Assembly (NCBI GenBank): GCA_003210795.1
Contig: QCUJ01000001.1
Span: 1 to 64,000, forward strand
Length of the DNA: 64,000 nt
Reading direction: 5' to 3'
Origin: Synechococcus sp. AG-679-B05
Lineage (GTDB): Bacteria; Cyanobacteriota; Cyanobacteriia; PCC-6307; Cyanobiaceae
Shown here piece after piece: positions 16,307-26,542 of the stretch. The notes under the pieces are model-generated. The model made no database searches and was not told the DNA's origin. It saw only the letters and a list, made by a program, of their open reading frames with translations. Each line of letters opens with the position of its first letter. The first letter of the stretch is position 1. The position numbers and the translations under genes were made by a program.

Positions 16307-16455
16307 AATCCGGTCTGCCTAGTAAGGTCTGCCCAGTTTGTGAGAGACCATTCCAATGGCGTAAAGCCTGGAGGAATAATTGGGATTCAGTGATTTACTG
16401 CTCTGAACGATGTAGGAAGCGCAAAAATTTGATTAACAAACAAAACACTGATTGA
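16303..16455 (+). CDS. DUF2256 small zinc-finger-like protein
   Basis: A 50-residue protein absent from the ORF track. [20 protein letters not shown] followed by [12 protein letters not shown] gives two Cys pairs (CPVC and CSERC), the DUF2256 signature, probably binding zinc. The ATG overlaps the clpP stop by 4 bases, so both are made from one message. Function unknown; a link with proteolysis is only inference from coupling. Confidence 0.85.
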   Translation: MKSGLPSKVCPVCERPFQWRKAWRNNWDSVIYCSERCRKRKNLINKQNTD

Positions 16456-16489
16456 ACGCAATCAATGTTTTTTACATGTCTTTCCATAA

Positions 16490-16520
16490 AAAATGCTCTG
16501 GTTTTTGGCCAGAGCATTTT
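16490..16520. terminator. Terminator between clpP operon and ftsH
   Basis: AAAATGCTCTGG, loop TTTTTGG, CCAGAGCATTTT: a perfect 12-base stem with A and T flanks, suitable for both convergent transcripts. Confidence 0.85.
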
Positions 16521-16542
16521 GTTGGTTCGTCGGTTTAATTAT

Positions 16543-18459
16543 TCAATCAAGAGTCACTACCGTTCTTTCTTTGTCGGGAACGCTGGTGAACTCAGCAACT
16601 ATTGATGCAAATTCGTCGCCATCCATCGTTTCCTTCTCAATGAGAAGTTCAACCAGGCGATCCATGGCCTCGCGATTGGCAGCAACAACAGCCACTGTGT
16701 CCTCGTAGCAGCGCTTCACCATATTGCGAACCTGAATGTCAATTTGCTGAGAAATTGATTCGGAGACATCGCTCCGCGACATCAAATCACGCCCAAGGAA
16801 TACCTCCTGGCCACCACCTTCAAGGGCGATTGGACCAAGGTCGCTCATGCCGTAGCGCGTCACCATCTGTCTTGCCAAAGACGCAACCATCTGGATGTCT
16901 CCGCCAGCACCGGTGGTCACTTCCTCGTGGCCAAAGACAACGTCCTCAGCTGCACGTCCGCCCAAAGCACCCATGATGCGAGCCTTGAGCTGTGCTCGTG
17001 TGACAAGGGTTTGTTCTTCGTCTGGTGAGAACCACGTCAATCCTTGTGCCTGTCCTCGAGGTATGAGGGTGACCTTTTGAACGGGGTCATGATCCTTAAC
17101 CAGCGTTCCTATCAAGGCGTGACCGACTTCGTGATAAGCGATCAAACGCTTGCTTCGTCCGTCCGTGAGAGGGCGACCTTCCATGCCAGCGATGATGCGA
17201 TCCACAGCATCGTCGATTTCACCTAACCCGATTGCATCCTTACGGCGACGTGCGGTGAGGATTGCAGCTTCGTTCATCAGGTTGGCCAGATCGGCACCTG
17301 TGAAGCCTGGAGTTCTGCGAGCAATACTTTCAAGTGAGAGTTCACCATCCAGCTTTTTGTTGCGGCAGTGGACATCGAGGATCGCAAGGCGACCTTTGAT
17401 GTCAGGAGCGTCAACGGTGACCTGACGATCGAATCGCCCGGGACGCATCAACGCTGAATCAAGGACATCAGGACGGTTTGTTGCGGCAATGATGATGATT
17501 CCGCTGTTGCCCTCAAAACCATCCATCTCCGTCAACAGCTGGTTGAGGGTCTGCTCACGCTCATCGTTACCACCGCCGATGCCGGCGCCACGCTGGCGAC
17601 CAACGGCATCAATTTCATCGATGAAGATCAGGCAGGGGCTGTTTTCTTTTGCCTTTTTGAACAGATCACGAACTCGGCTGGCTCCGACTCCGACGAACAT
17701 TTCGACGAACTCAGATCCTGAAAGAGAGAAGAAAGGGACGCCTGCTTCGCCGGCGATTGCTTTAGCCAGCAGTGTTTTGCCAGTTCCCGGTGGACCCACC
17801 AGAAGGAGACCACGGGGAATTTGAGCACCCACGGAGGTGAAACGCTCGGGTTGCTTGAGGAAGGTGACAACCTCTTGGAGTTCCTGCTTTGCCTCAGTGA
17901 CACCGGCGACGTCGTCAAACATCACGCCGGTTTCTGCATCCATCATGAACTTCGCCTTGCTTTTGCCGAACTGCATGGCCTGGCCAGGACCCCCTGGCAT
18001 ACCGCTGTTCCGGCGGGCCAGGAAGATCAGGGAACCGATCAGCAAGAGAGGGAAGAGCAGGTTGCCGAGTAGTCCCAGTGCAGGTGGGGCTGTCCGCGGG
18101 GGATGGATGTCGAAGCTGATGCCCTCCTCTTTGAGGGTGTTCACCAGTTCCGGGGCGAGACCGGGAAGATCAACGCGCAGTCTTTGAACCCGATTGTCGA
18201 GGTCGGGATCGACGGCTTCGATCACGGCGTTACGACCACCGTCGTAGATGTCTACGGCAGTGACTCGGCCAGCTTCCACGTAATCAAGGAAGCGTCCGTA
18301 ACTCATCCGGGCGACGGCTGCGTTGCGGGGTGCTTCCGTGGTTCCGCCACCAGAATTCATGCTGTTCAGCCCGCCGTTGCTGATCACTTGCCAGCCGATC
18401 AGCAGCACCACGCCAACCGGAAGCAACCAAAGAGCAACAGTCCGCCAGCGTTGGTTCAT
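16543..18459 (-). CDS. ftsH: FtsH membrane AAA+ zinc protease
   Basis: A 638-residue protein with two membrane spans ([15 protein letters not shown] and [18 protein letters not shown]), Walker A GPPGTGKT, Walker [13 protein letters not shown], the second region of homology [19 protein letters not shown], and the zinc motif HEVGH. FtsH removes damaged membrane proteins, in cyanobacteria notably photosystem II D1. Normal length; start at [11 protein letters not shown]. Nearby thf1 fits that role. Confidence 0.95.
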   Translation of the reverse strand: MNQRWRTVALWLLPVGVVLLIGWQVISNGGLNSMNSGGGTTEAPRNAAVARMSYGRFLDYVEAGRVTAVDIYDGGRNAVIEAVDPDLDNRVQRLRVDLPGLAPELVNTLKEEGISFDIHPPRTAPPALGLLGNLLFPLLLIGSLIFLARRNSGMPGGPGQAMQFGKSKAKFMMDAETGVMFDDVAGVTEAKQELQEVVTFLKQPERFTSVGAQIPRGLLLVGPPGTGKTLLAKAIAGEAGVPFFSLSGSEFVEMFVGVGASRVRDLFKKAKENSPCLIFIDEIDAVGRQRGAGIGGGNDEREQTLNQLLTEMDGFEGNSGIIIIAATNRPDVLDSALMRPGRFDRQVTVDAPDIKGRLAILDVHCRNKKLDGELSLESIARRTPGFTGADLANLMNEAAILTARRRKDAIGLGEIDDAVDRIIAGMEGRPLTDGRSKRLIAYHEVGHALIGTLVKDHDPVQKVTLIPRGQAQGLTWFSPDEEQTLVTRAQLKARIMGALGGRAAEDVVFGHEEVTTGAGGDIQMVASLARQMVTRYGMSDLGPIALEGGGQEVFLGRDLMSRSDVSESISQQIDIQVRNMVKRCYEDTVAVVAANREAMDRLVELLIEKETMDGDEFASIVAEFTSVPDKERTVVTLD

Positions 18460-18516
18460 GATGCTGAGAAATGATTAAACATTGTAAAGCAGAAATCCCG
18501 ACCTTCGTGGAACGGA

Positions 18517-19746
18517 CTAAAGGCTCCTCAAAGCCACGATGGGATCCAGTCGGGCAGCCCTGCGTGCAGGCACGACACCGAAGAACAATCCAATCGAACC
18601 TGAGAGCCCGACCGTGATCAATACGGTCGTCATGCCGATGCTGGCGGGTAGTGGCGTCACCGCTGCAACAGTGGCGACGGCCCCAAGCCCTGCTGCCGTT
18701 CCGATCGCTCCCCCCAGGCTCGAAAGCACGAGCGATTCCACAAGGAACTGCTGCAAAACATCCGTGCTGCGGGCACCCAATGCCTTGCGCAGGCCGATCT
18801 CTTCGGTGCGCTCGCTTACGGACACCAACATGATGTTCATGATTCCGATGCCGCCCACCAGCAGGGAAATACCGCCGATGGCAGCCAGCATCAACGTCAG
18901 CCCTCCCGTGATGGTTCCGACGATCGAAAGGGCATCTTTCTGAGAACGAACAGCGAAGTCGTCATCACGAAGGATGCTGTGTCGCTGGCGCAACAGATTG
19001 GTGATCTGAAATTTGGCAGCACCGGTACTGCCTTCATCGCGTGCTTCGACACTGATGAAGCTGAGGCTGATGCCATAGGTCGGGTCTCGACCCGTCAGGC
19101 GGTTGACCATCGTGTTGAGGGGGATATAGGCGTTTTCGTCCTGATTACTGCCAAACACGGCACCCTTCGGTTCCATCACACCAATCACCTCGAACGCCTG
19201 GCTTCCGATGCGCACCTGTTGCCCGATGGGATCACCGGAGGGGAATAGCTTCGTGCGCAGGTCCGGGCCGATGGCCACCACCGCTCGAGCAGCCTGATTG
19301 TCTTGCGGGCTGATGAAGCGTCCTTCGGCCACTTCAAAACTGCGGACCGGCAGAAACTCAGCGGTGATACCGGAAATGGAGCTCGTTGAGCTGCGTGCGC
19401 CGGCCTGAACAACCTGGCTGCTGCTGATCTGAGGGGCAACCCGCCGCACACTCGGCACCTGATTGGCGATTGCATCGGCATCCTCAAGAACAAGAGTTCG
19501 TGGGAATGCCACGCCCCTTCGTCTGGTGTCGTTGTTTCCCGGCACCACGAACAGCACATTGGCTCCGAGATTGCTGAGCTGCTCCTCAGCAAGACCCTGG
19601 GCCCCGCGCCCGACTCCCACCAATGTGATCACCGAGGCATTGCCGATCACGATGCCCACCATGGTGAGCAGGCTGCGCAGCCGGTTGCTCCGCAGAGTGG
19701 TGAGGGCCATCCCCACCGTCTCCATTGGAGGCATCCGTCGGTTCAT
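18517..19746 (-). CDS. MacB/FtsX-type ABC transporter permease
   Basis: A 409-residue protein with an N-terminal span (LLTMVGIVIGNASVITLVGV), a large extracytoplasmic MacB_PCD-like domain (residues about 45-250), and three C-terminal spans (LMLAAIGGISLLVGGIGIMNIM...). SERTEEIGLRKALGAR is the family's coupling loop. Such permeases drive mechanotransmission export with a MacB-type ATPase and a periplasmic adaptor, neither of which is beside it. Only 19 bases separate it from upstream pyk. The substrate is unknown. Confidence 0.88.
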   Translation of the reverse strand: MNRRMPPMETVGMALTTLRSNRLRSLLTMVGIVIGNASVITLVGVGRGAQGLAEEQLSNLGANVLFVVPGNNDTRRRGVAFPRTLVLEDADAIANQVPSVRRVAPQISSSQVVQAGARSSTSSISGITAEFLPVRSFEVAEGRFISPQDNQAARAVVAIGPDLRTKLFPSGDPIGQQVRIGSQAFEVIGVMEPKGAVFGSNQDENAYIPLNTMVNRLTGRDPTYGISLSFISVEARDEGSTGAAKFQITNLLRQRHSILRDDDFAVRSQKDALSIVGTITGGLTLMLAAIGGISLLVGGIGIMNIMLVSVSERTEEIGLRKALGARSTDVLQQFLVESLVLSSLGGAIGTAAGLGAVATVAAVTPLPASIGMTTVLITVGLSGSIGLFFGVVPARRAARLDPIVALRSL

Positions 19747-19765
19747 CGATCTTCTGTCACCAGAA

Positions 19766-21220
19766 TCAGATCATGCTGGCGGAGTCTTCTTCGGAACTGA
19801 CGATTCCCACCTTGACCAGATCCGTGGATCCGGAAACTCCCGTGTTTGTTCCGGCGGTCTGAACGACGAGATCGCCCTGTTCCAGCAGGCCCAGTTCCTT
19901 GGCTTTGGTCATCGCTGCAAGGAACGTGTGGGTGGTGCGCTCGTGCTGGGGGATGACCAGCGGGTTAACGCCCCAGACCAGTTGAAGCCTGCAAGCCACC
20001 GTTTGATCGGGTGTGATCGCCAGGATCGGGGCTGATGGCCTGAATTTGCTGACGTTTTTTGCTGTGGCACCGCTCTTGGTCAGCGGCAGGATCGCGGACG
20101 CGTTGAGCTGACTGGCGATTGAACTGACAGCGGCACTGAGGGCATTGGGCACTGTGCTGGCCAGATGGCTGTCGACGGAACGCTGCGGATAATCCTTTTC
20201 AATGCGACAGGCGATGGTCGCCATCGTCTGCACCGCTTCAACAGGGAAATCACCCACAGCGGTTTCATTGGACAGCATCACAGCGTCGGTGCCATCCAGG
20301 ATCGCGTTGGCTACATCACTCACTTCGGCCCGGGTTGGACGTGGACTGGATGCCATCGAATCCAGCATCTGTGTGGCCGTGATGATCGGAATTCCCAGAC
20401 TGTTGGCTTTGCTGATCAGCTCCTTCTGGAGCAGAGGAACCTCTTCGGCCGGCATTTCCACGCCGAGGTCGCCCCGCGCCACCATCACGCCGTCACACAG
20501 TGGAAGAATCGCGTCGATCTGATCGATCGCCTCGAATTTTTCGATCTTGGCCACCACAGGGGTTTCGTGGCCTTGTTCGCGGATCAGACCACGGATCTCC
20601 TCCATGTCGGAAGGATTGCGCACAAAACTCAGGGCAACCCAATCCACCCCCTGGCTGAGACCGAACTCCAGATCGATCTTGTCCTTCTCCGTCAGGGCCC
20701 GCACCGACAGCTGTACGTCAGGGAAGTTGACCCCTTTGTTATTGGACAAAACCCCTCCAACCGTGACGCTGCAGTGAAGGGTCTGCTCTGGTTGATCCAC
20801 GCGTTCCACCTTCATTTCGACCCTGCCGTCGTCGAGAAGGATGCGACTGCCGGCGGTGACTTCGTTCGCCAGCTTGTCGTACGTCACCGTTGCGATCGAC
20901 TGGTTGCAACTCACTGAACGGGAGGTGAGAGCAAAGCTGTCGCCGTTGGCCAGGGTGATGGGTCCATCAGCGAAGCGTCCGAGACGGATTTTCGGGCCCT
21001 GGAGATCCTGCAGGATTCCGATATTGATGCCCAGCTCCTTGGAGGCCTGGCGGATGGTTGCGATCCGCGCTGCATGTTCGCTGTGGTCGCCGTGGGAGAA
21101 GTTCAAGCGAAAGGTGGTGGCGCCTGCCAGAACCAGTTCCTTGATCCGCTCGGGACTTTCAGTCGCAGGACCGATTGTGGCCACGATCTTGGTCCGACGG
21201 CTCTGATCGAACTGGCCCAT
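19766..21220 (-). CDS. pyk: Pyruvate kinase
   Basis: Glycolytic enzyme converting phosphoenolpyruvate and ADP to pyruvate and ATP. From the ATG at 21220 (MGQFDQSRRTKIVATIGPATES) it is 484 residues, a normal length. Substrate and metal motifs are TFRLNFSHG, VAKIEKFEAIDQID (active-site Lys), MVARGDLGVEMP and ITATQMLDSM. The ORF-track start 40 codons upstream has no support and would reach toward the divergent MazG gene. Confidence 0.95.
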   Translation of the reverse strand: MGQFDQSRRTKIVATIGPATESPERIKELVLAGATTFRLNFSHGDHSEHAARIATIRQASKELGINIGILQDLQGPKIRLGRFADGPITLANGDSFALTSRSVSCNQSIATVTYDKLANEVTAGSRILLDDGRVEMKVERVDQPEQTLHCSVTVGGVLSNNKGVNFPDVQLSVRALTEKDKIDLEFGLSQGVDWVALSFVRNPSDMEEIRGLIREQGHETPVVAKIEKFEAIDQIDAILPLCDGVMVARGDLGVEMPAEEVPLLQKELISKANSLGIPIITATQMLDSMASSPRPTRAEVSDVANAILDGTDAVMLSNETAVGDFPVEAVQTMATIACRIEKDYPQRSVDSHLASTVPNALSAAVSSIASQLNASAILPLTKSGATAKNVSKFRPSAPILAITPDQTVACRLQLVWGVNPLVIPQHERTTHTFLAAMTKAKELGLLEQGDLVVQTAGTNTGVSGSTDLVKVGIVSSEEDSASMI

Positions 21221-21277
21221 ATCGAGGCGCAAAATCCTTGCGGAAACTACCATCCGGGCGTTTCCTCTCCCCTCACC

Positions 21278-21607
21278 ATGGAGCTCAATGCTTATCAGGA
21301 TGCGGCTCGGAGCACGGCCCGGTACCCGGATGTCGGCCACAATCCCATCTACCCAACGCTCGGTCTGTGCGGAGAGGCTGGTGAAGTGGCCGACAAGGTC
21401 AAGAAGGTGATGCGTGATCGGAACGGAGTCTTCGACGCCGAGACGCGTGATGCGATCAAGATGGAGCTAGGTGATGTGCTCTGGTACGTGGCGCAGCTGT
21501 CCAAGGAGTTGGGTTATGACCTCGACGATGTGGCGGCAGCCAATCTCGACAAACTCTCCAGCCGTGCAGCTCGAGGACGCCTCGGGGGAAGCGGTGATGA
21601 CCGCTGA
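21278..21607 (+). CDS. MazG-like nucleotide pyrophosphohydrolase
   Basis: From the ATG at 21278 it encodes 109 residues. GLCGEAGEVADKVKKVM and IKMELGDVLWYVAQLSKEL give the four-helix MazG/all-alpha NTP pyrophosphatase fold with its EExxE-type and ExxD metal ligands. It is a short form without the second MazG domain. It probably hydrolyses non-canonical or excess dNTPs; the exact substrate is unknown. It overlaps the next gene by 11 bases. Confidence 0.85.
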   Translation: MELNAYQDAARSTARYPDVGHNPIYPTLGLCGEAGEVADKVKKVMRDRNGVFDAETRDAIKMELGDVLWYVAQLSKELGYDLDDVAAANLDKLSSRAARGRLGGSGDDR

Positions 21608-22094
21608 ACCAACCATGCTTCGACGACTGATCCTTGCCGTTCTGACCTCCGCACTCCTATTCATCGCTGCTCCGGTGAATGCAGCTGAGCTCAAGCTCAG
21701 TGGAGTCGTTCTGGAGCCCTGTTCCGTTGATGACCCCGGCAATCAACCGGATTTCAAGCGGCCGATGGGGGCGAGTTGCTACGTGCTCAGCGGCAGTGTC
21801 GATAACCCTGGTTCCCGAGCCGTTGTTGATACCGACGTGTATGCCCGGATTCTTGATGCCAGCGGAGAGCCCGTGCTGCAGAACCGTACCCGGGTTGGAT
21901 CCATCGGCGATATCGAACCAGGCGTGAAATCATTCGCTTTGCGCCTGTCCGTGCCGGCAGGAACCCCAGGACCGTTTGAGGTGCGCAATCCACGGGCACG
22001 GGGTTTTAACGCACCGGTACGCACCAGAGCAAGTTCCGATGACGAAGAGGTGGATCTGGATGACCTTCTACCGCTTGAACGGGCCATTCAATAA
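21597..22094 (+). CDS. Exported hypothetical protein
   Basis: The ATG at 21597 (MTAEPTMLRRLILAVLTSAL...) starts a signal peptide ending APVNAAE; an alternative ATG lies at 21615. The mature 130-odd residues look like an immunoglobulin-like beta sandwich (CYVLSGSVDNPGSRAVVDTDVYARILD..., LRLSVPAGTPGPFEV), with an acidic tail DDEEVDLDDLLPLE. It is probably periplasmic. Function unknown. Translation is probably coupled to the MazG-like gene by an 11-base overlap. Confidence 0.7.
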   Translation: MTAEPTMLRRLILAVLTSALLFIAAPVNAAELKLSGVVLEPCSVDDPGNQPDFKRPMGASCYVLSGSVDNPGSRAVVDTDVYARILDASGEPVLQNRTRVGSIGDIEPGVKSFALRLSVPAGTPGPFEVRNPRARGFNAPVRTRASSDDEEVDLDDLLPLERAIQ

Positions 22095-22110
22095 TTCACA
22101 TCACTCTTAT

Positions 22111-22443
22111 TCAGAACCCCGCGCTCATGGCCGCGAATTGAATGCTCGACGCCGTCAGAAGACTTTCAAGCAGGTTGAGAGTGATGAACGCCAGGATCGC
22201 TGAAAGATCGATACCGCCGATCGGGGGAATGACGCCGCGGAACATATTCAGATAGGGATCGGTGATGGAGGCCACTCCACCGATCACGGGGTTGCCGGCC
22301 ATGTTGGGGAACCAGCTCACCAGCACCCGGATGAATAAAACGAATAGATAGACGCTCACAGCCTTGGCAAGAATCTCCAGCAGTTGGGCGAGGCCACCGG
22401 TGAGAGCTGTTGTATCCAAAAGAAAGTCATTAATTTGCGGCAA
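22111..22443 (-). CDS. yggT: YggT-family membrane protein (Ycf19-like)
   Basis: A 110-residue protein starting at TTG 22443, two bases after scpB. Two membrane regions flank the YggT signature: VYLFVLFIRVLVSWFPN with PVIGGVASITDPYLNMFRGVIPPIGGIDLS, then ILAFITLNLLESLL. Family members affect osmotic shock tolerance and, in cyanobacteria and plastids, nucleoid or thylakoid organisation. The exact role is unknown. Confidence 0.88.
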   Translation of the reverse strand: MPQINDFLLDTTALTGGLAQLLEILAKAVSVYLFVLFIRVLVSWFPNMAGNPVIGGVASITDPYLNMFRGVIPPIGGIDLSAILAFITLNLLESLLTASSIQFAAMSAGF

Positions 22444-22445
22444 GT

Positions 22446-22943
22446 CTATGCAGCCTGGGCTGGTTGATCAGCGCCCAGATCGGGGAGCACCGAAAAGGTG
22501 CGGTGGAATTTTTCCGATAGCGTTAGCCAGTAGGAACGTCCTTCGCTTTGTCGGCGGCGTTCGATGAAGTCCTGGGCCAGGAGTTCCTTGATGTGGTCGT
22601 AGGCCCCGGACCCGCGCAGATCCACCAGTTCAGATTGAAGGATGCGTTTCTTCAGCGCGATGGTCGCCAGCGTCCTGAGCGTTGCTGTGGACAGGTTCAC
22701 TGGCAGCATGTTCTTGACGAGATCGGCAAGGGCAGGTCGTAACTGCAGGCAGTAACGACCGGATTGCTCGACAACCTCAAGGGCTGAGTCCCGCTGGGCG
22801 TAGCTGGCGGTGAGTGTGGCGAGGGCTGCCAGCACCTGCTCAGGCTCATCGCGCGCCAGCTCAGCCAACTCCTTCAGACCGATGGGTCGACCTTTCAGAT
22901 AGAGAACCGCCTCGATCTTGGACGCCAGGGACGGTGTTGACAT
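22446..22943 (-). CDS. scpB: Chromosome condensation protein ScpB
   Basis: A 165-residue winged-helix protein of the SMC-ScpAB condensin. KIEAVLYLKGRPIGLKELAEL, QLRPALADLVKNMLPVNLSTATLRTLATIAL and LVDLRGSGAYDHIKELLAQDFI match the family. It starts at the ATG at 22943 (MSTPSLASK) and is co-directional with yggT, 2 bases apart. Confidence 0.9.
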   Translation of the reverse strand: MSTPSLASKIEAVLYLKGRPIGLKELAELARDEPEQVLAALATLTASYAQRDSALEVVEQSGRYCLQLRPALADLVKNMLPVNLSTATLRTLATIALKKRILQSELVDLRGSGAYDHIKELLAQDFIERRRQSEGRSYWLTLSEKFHRTFSVLPDLGADQPAQAA

Positions 22944-22982
22944 GGCGACCCTGCATTGAGGCTCAAGGTATCGCCCCGATCC

Positions 22983-24512
22983 CTAAAGGAACAGGGCATA
23001 GGCGGGATTACCGGTTTCTTCCCAGCAGGGATATCCCAGATCGTCGAGAAACGCCTGCCAGCCCGTTAGCTCCTTGTCCGGAACCAACACGCCAACAACG
23101 ATCCGACCGACGTCGGCGCCGTGGTTCCTGTAATGAAAAATGCTGATGCTCCAGCTCGGGTGCAGCGCACTGACGAAACGCATCAGTGCTCCAGGCCGTT
23201 CCGGAAATTCGAACCGGTAGAGCAACTCACGACATCCACCGGCACAGGATTCGGCCGAGGAACTGGGCAGTCGTCCGCCCACCATGTGGCGCAGGTGCAC
23301 CTTGGCGAATTCGTTATCGCTGAGATCCGTGCAGCGGATGCCGTCGCCATTCAGGCTTTCAACGACCCGGTGGCGATCCTGCTGATCGCTGACCTGAATC
23401 CCGATGAAAATCTGGGCACGCCGGCCCTCGGTCATCCGGTAGCTGAATTCGGTGAGGCTGCGATCGCGCAGTCGGTCGCAGAGATCCCTGAGGCTTCCAG
23501 GTTGTTCGGCGATCTCCACAGCCAGCATCGCTTCGCGCTCCTCACCCAGTTCGGAGCGTTCCGCGATGAAGCGGAGTCGGTTGAAATTCATGTTGGCGCC
23601 GCAGGCCACCGCCACCAGCTGGCAATCGCTGAGGCCGCGATCGCTTACGTCTTGCTTCAGGCCCGCAACAGCCAGAGCGCCTGCGGGTTCGAGAATCGAG
23701 CGGGTGTCTTCGAAAACGTCCTTGATGGCGGCACAGATCGCGTCGGTATCTACACGAACCATCCGGTCCACGAATCGTTGCGCAAGCGCGAAGGTGTGTT
23801 CACCCACCTGACGCACCGCAACACCGTCAGCAAACAGCCCTACCTGCTGCAGTTCCACCCGCTCTCCCTGCTCGAGGGATCGGCTCATGGCATCGGCGTC
23901 CACAGGCTCAACGCCGATGATCTCGGTCTCTGGCCACAGCTGTTTCACGTAGGCCCCGATCCCCGCAATCAGTCCGCCTCCCCCGACGGCGACGTAAATG
24001 GCATGGGGTGGTTCCGCGATCTGGCGCATGATCTCCAGCCCAATCGTTCCCTGACCCGCGATCACCTCAGGGTCATCAAAGGGGTGGATGAATGTCAGCC
24101 CTTCTGCTTCGCAACGACGGCGTGCCTCGGCTGAGCATTCGTCGTAGGTCTCTCCGTGGAGAACCACTTCACCGCCGAGCGCCCGAACCGCGCGGACCTT
24201 CACCTCAGGGGTGGTGCTCGGCATCACGATCACGGCCCTGCAGCCGAGCTGGCCGGCACTCAGGGCCACGCCCTGGGCATGGTTGCCGGCGCTGGAGGCG
24301 ATCACGCCACGGCTGAGCTGCTCTTGGCTGAGCTGTGCCATTCGGTTGTACGCCCCCCGCAGCTTGAAGGAGAACACCGGCTGCAGATCCTCACGCTTGA
24401 GCAGCACCGTGTTGCCGAGCCTGTTGCTGAGGTTCGGCGCCGGGTCGAGTGGCGTTTCCCGGGCAACGTCATAGACGCGGGCTCGCAGGATTCTCTGCAG
24501 GTAGTCGGTCAT
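22983..24512 (-). CDS. ilvA: Threonine dehydratase (biosynthetic)
   Basis: Makes 2-oxobutanoate from threonine, the first committed step to isoleucine; PLP enzyme. 509 residues with PLP lysine in [26 protein letters not shown], the phosphate-binding glycine loop [14 protein letters not shown], and two C-terminal ACT-like regulatory domains ([29 protein letters not shown]), consistent with feedback control by isoleucine. The start at [15 protein letters not shown] is normal. Confidence 0.95.
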   Translation of the reverse strand: MTDYLQRILRARVYDVARETPLDPAPNLSNRLGNTVLLKREDLQPVFSFKLRGAYNRMAQLSQEQLSRGVIASSAGNHAQGVALSAGQLGCRAVIVMPSTTPEVKVRAVRALGGEVVLHGETYDECSAEARRRCEAEGLTFIHPFDDPEVIAGQGTIGLEIMRQIAEPPHAIYVAVGGGGLIAGIGAYVKQLWPETEIIGVEPVDADAMSRSLEQGERVELQQVGLFADGVAVRQVGEHTFALAQRFVDRMVRVDTDAICAAIKDVFEDTRSILEPAGALAVAGLKQDVSDRGLSDCQLVAVACGANMNFNRLRFIAERSELGEEREAMLAVEIAEQPGSLRDLCDRLRDRSLTEFSYRMTEGRRAQIFIGIQVSDQQDRHRVVESLNGDGIRCTDLSDNEFAKVHLRHMVGGRLPSSSAESCAGGCRELLYRFEFPERPGALMRFVSALHPSWSISIFHYRNHGADVGRIVVGVLVPDKELTGWQAFLDDLGYPCWEETGNPAYALFL

Positions 24513-24592
24513 GGAGGCATTCTCCCTCTGTCCGCCAGGCCTCGGCGACGGGAACAGACGCCGTAGATTGCTGTTATTGGAGTGGCAAGTGC

Positions 24593-26527
24593 ATGCACCT
24601 CGGAGACTTAACTCATCCGAATCAGCTGCACGGCCTGAGCTTGTCTCAGCTTGAGGATGTCGCTCGGCAGATCCGCGAACGGCATCTCGAAGTTGTTTCC
24701 ACCAGCGGTGGCCACCTTGGACCAGGTCTTGGTGTGGTTGAACTCACCCTGGCCTTGTATCAGACGCTCGATCTGGATCGAGACAAAGTTGTGTGGGATG
24801 TGGGGCATCAGGCCTATCCCCACAAATTGATTACCGGTCGTTTCAAAGATTTCGACAGTCTCCGTCAACAGAACGGAGTTGCCGGATACCTCAAACGTAC
24901 AGAAAGCAAGTTCGACCATTTCGGCGCCGGCCACGCCAGCACATCCATTTCCGCCGCTCTGGGGATGGCGATGGCCCGTGATAACCGAGGAGAGGATTTC
25001 CGCTGCGTTGCTGTCATCGGCGATGGCGCGCTGACGGGGGGAATGGCCTTGGAGGCGATCAACCATGCGGGTCATCTGCCTGAGACTCCACTTCTGGTGG
25101 TGCTGAATGACAACGACATGTCGATTTCGCCTCCGGTGGGAGCCTTGTCGCATGCGCTGAATCGGGCCCGCCTCAGCCCGCCGATGCAGTTCCTCTCCGG
25201 CAGCGTTGAAGAGAGCATGCGCAATCTTCCCTTCATGGGTGGAGAGCTGCCGGATGAGCTGAACCGCCTCAAGGGCAGCATGCGTCGCCTGGCCGTTCCC
25301 AAGATCGGTGCGGTGTTCGAGGAGCTTGGCTTCACCTATATGGGGCCGATCGACGGTCATGACATCGGCGCGATGATGCGGACCTTCCAGGCCGCTCACC
25401 GAGAGGGTGGACCGGTTCTTGTTCATGTCGTCACCAAGAAGGGAAAGGGATATCCCTATGCCGAGGCGGATCAGGTTGGGTATCACGCACAGTCGGCCTT
25501 CAACCTGAACACCGGCAAGGCGATTCCCTCAAAATCCCCCAAGCCATCCAGCTACAGCAAGGTTTTCGGTCAAACCCTCGTCAAGCTCTGTGAGCAGAAC
25601 AGCCGGGTGATCGGCATCACAGCGGCGATGGCGACGGGAACAGGTCTCGACCTTCTTCAGAAGGCCATTCCGTCCCAGTATGTGGATGTGGGGATCGCGG
25701 AGCAGCACGCTGTCACCCTCGCAGCGGGCATGGCTTGCGAAGGTCTGAGGCCCGTGGTGGCGATCTACAGCACCTTCCTTCAGCGTGCTTTCGATCAGCT
25801 CATTCACGACGTTGGTATCCAGAAACTGCCCGTCACCTTTGTTCTCGATCGTGCCGGCATCGTTGGTGCTGATGGCCCCACCCATCAGGGCCAATACGAC
25901 ATCAGCTACATGCGTGCAATCCCCAATTTCACGGTGATGGCGCCCAAGGATGAGGCTGAACTGCAGCGCATGATCGTGACCTGCCTTGAGCACGATGGCC
26001 CCACGGCCCTGCGTATTCCACGTGGGTCGGGTGTCGGCATGCCTCTGATGGAAGAGGGCTGGGAATCCTTGCCCATTGGGCGTGGTGAATTGCTCCGGGA
26101 GGGAGATGACCTGCTGATCGTGGCTTATGGCGCCATGGTGCATCCCGCCTTGGCAACCGCGACGCTGCTGGAGGAGATCGGCTTGTCCACCACGGTGGTG
26201 AATGGTCGTTTCATGCGTCCCCTCGATGAGCAGTTGCTGCATCCGCTTGCCACCAGGATCAAACGGGTTGTCACGATGGAAGAGGGGGCTGTGGCTGGAG
26301 GATTCGGCGCTGCGGTGCTCGAATCGTTCTCCGATCACGACATCCCCGTATCGATGCTGCGCATCGGCATCCCCGATCAACTGGTGGATCACGCCAGCCC
26401 TCAACAAAGCAAGGAGGCGCTCGGTCTGACCCCGGTGCAGATGGCTGAGCGAATTCAGAGCCGCTTCAAGCTCAGTGGTCCTGCCTTCACGGCAAGCAGC
26501 AAGGCTGTTCAATCCGTCAAGGCCTGA
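24593..26527 (+). CDS. dxs: 1-deoxy-D-xylulose-5-phosphate synthase
   Basis: First step of the MEP isoprenoid pathway: pyruvate plus glyceraldehyde 3-phosphate, TPP-dependent. From the ATG at 24593 ([20 protein letters not shown]) it is 644 residues. The TPP motif is [18 protein letters not shown]...NDNDMSI, with catalytic [11 protein letters not shown] and transketolase-type [15 protein letters not shown]. The ORF-track extension of 48 codons overlaps ilvA and is not real. It may be co-transcribed with the flavoprotein gene 15 bases downstream. Confidence 0.96.
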   Translation: MHLGDLTHPNQLHGLSLSQLEDVARQIRERHLEVVSTSGGHLGPGLGVVELTLALYQTLDLDRDKVVWDVGHQAYPHKLITGRFKDFDSLRQQNGVAGYLKRTESKFDHFGAGHASTSISAALGMAMARDNRGEDFRCVAVIGDGALTGGMALEAINHAGHLPETPLLVVLNDNDMSISPPVGALSHALNRARLSPPMQFLSGSVEESMRNLPFMGGELPDELNRLKGSMRRLAVPKIGAVFEELGFTYMGPIDGHDIGAMMRTFQAAHREGGPVLVHVVTKKGKGYPYAEADQVGYHAQSAFNLNTGKAIPSKSPKPSSYSKVFGQTLVKLCEQNSRVIGITAAMATGTGLDLLQKAIPSQYVDVGIAEQHAVTLAAGMACEGLRPVVAIYSTFLQRAFDQLIHDVGIQKLPVTFVLDRAGIVGADGPTHQGQYDISYMRAIPNFTVMAPKDEAELQRMIVTCLEHDGPTALRIPRGSGVGMPLMEEGWESLPIGRGELLREGDDLLIVAYGAMVHPALATATLLEEIGLSTTVVNGRFMRPLDEQLLHPLATRIKRVVTMEEGAVAGGFGAAVLESFSDHDIPVSMLRIGIPDQLVDHASPQQSKEALGLTPVQMAERIQSRFKLSGPAFTASSKAVQSVKA

Positions 26528-26542
26528 TCGGAGACCCTTTCC

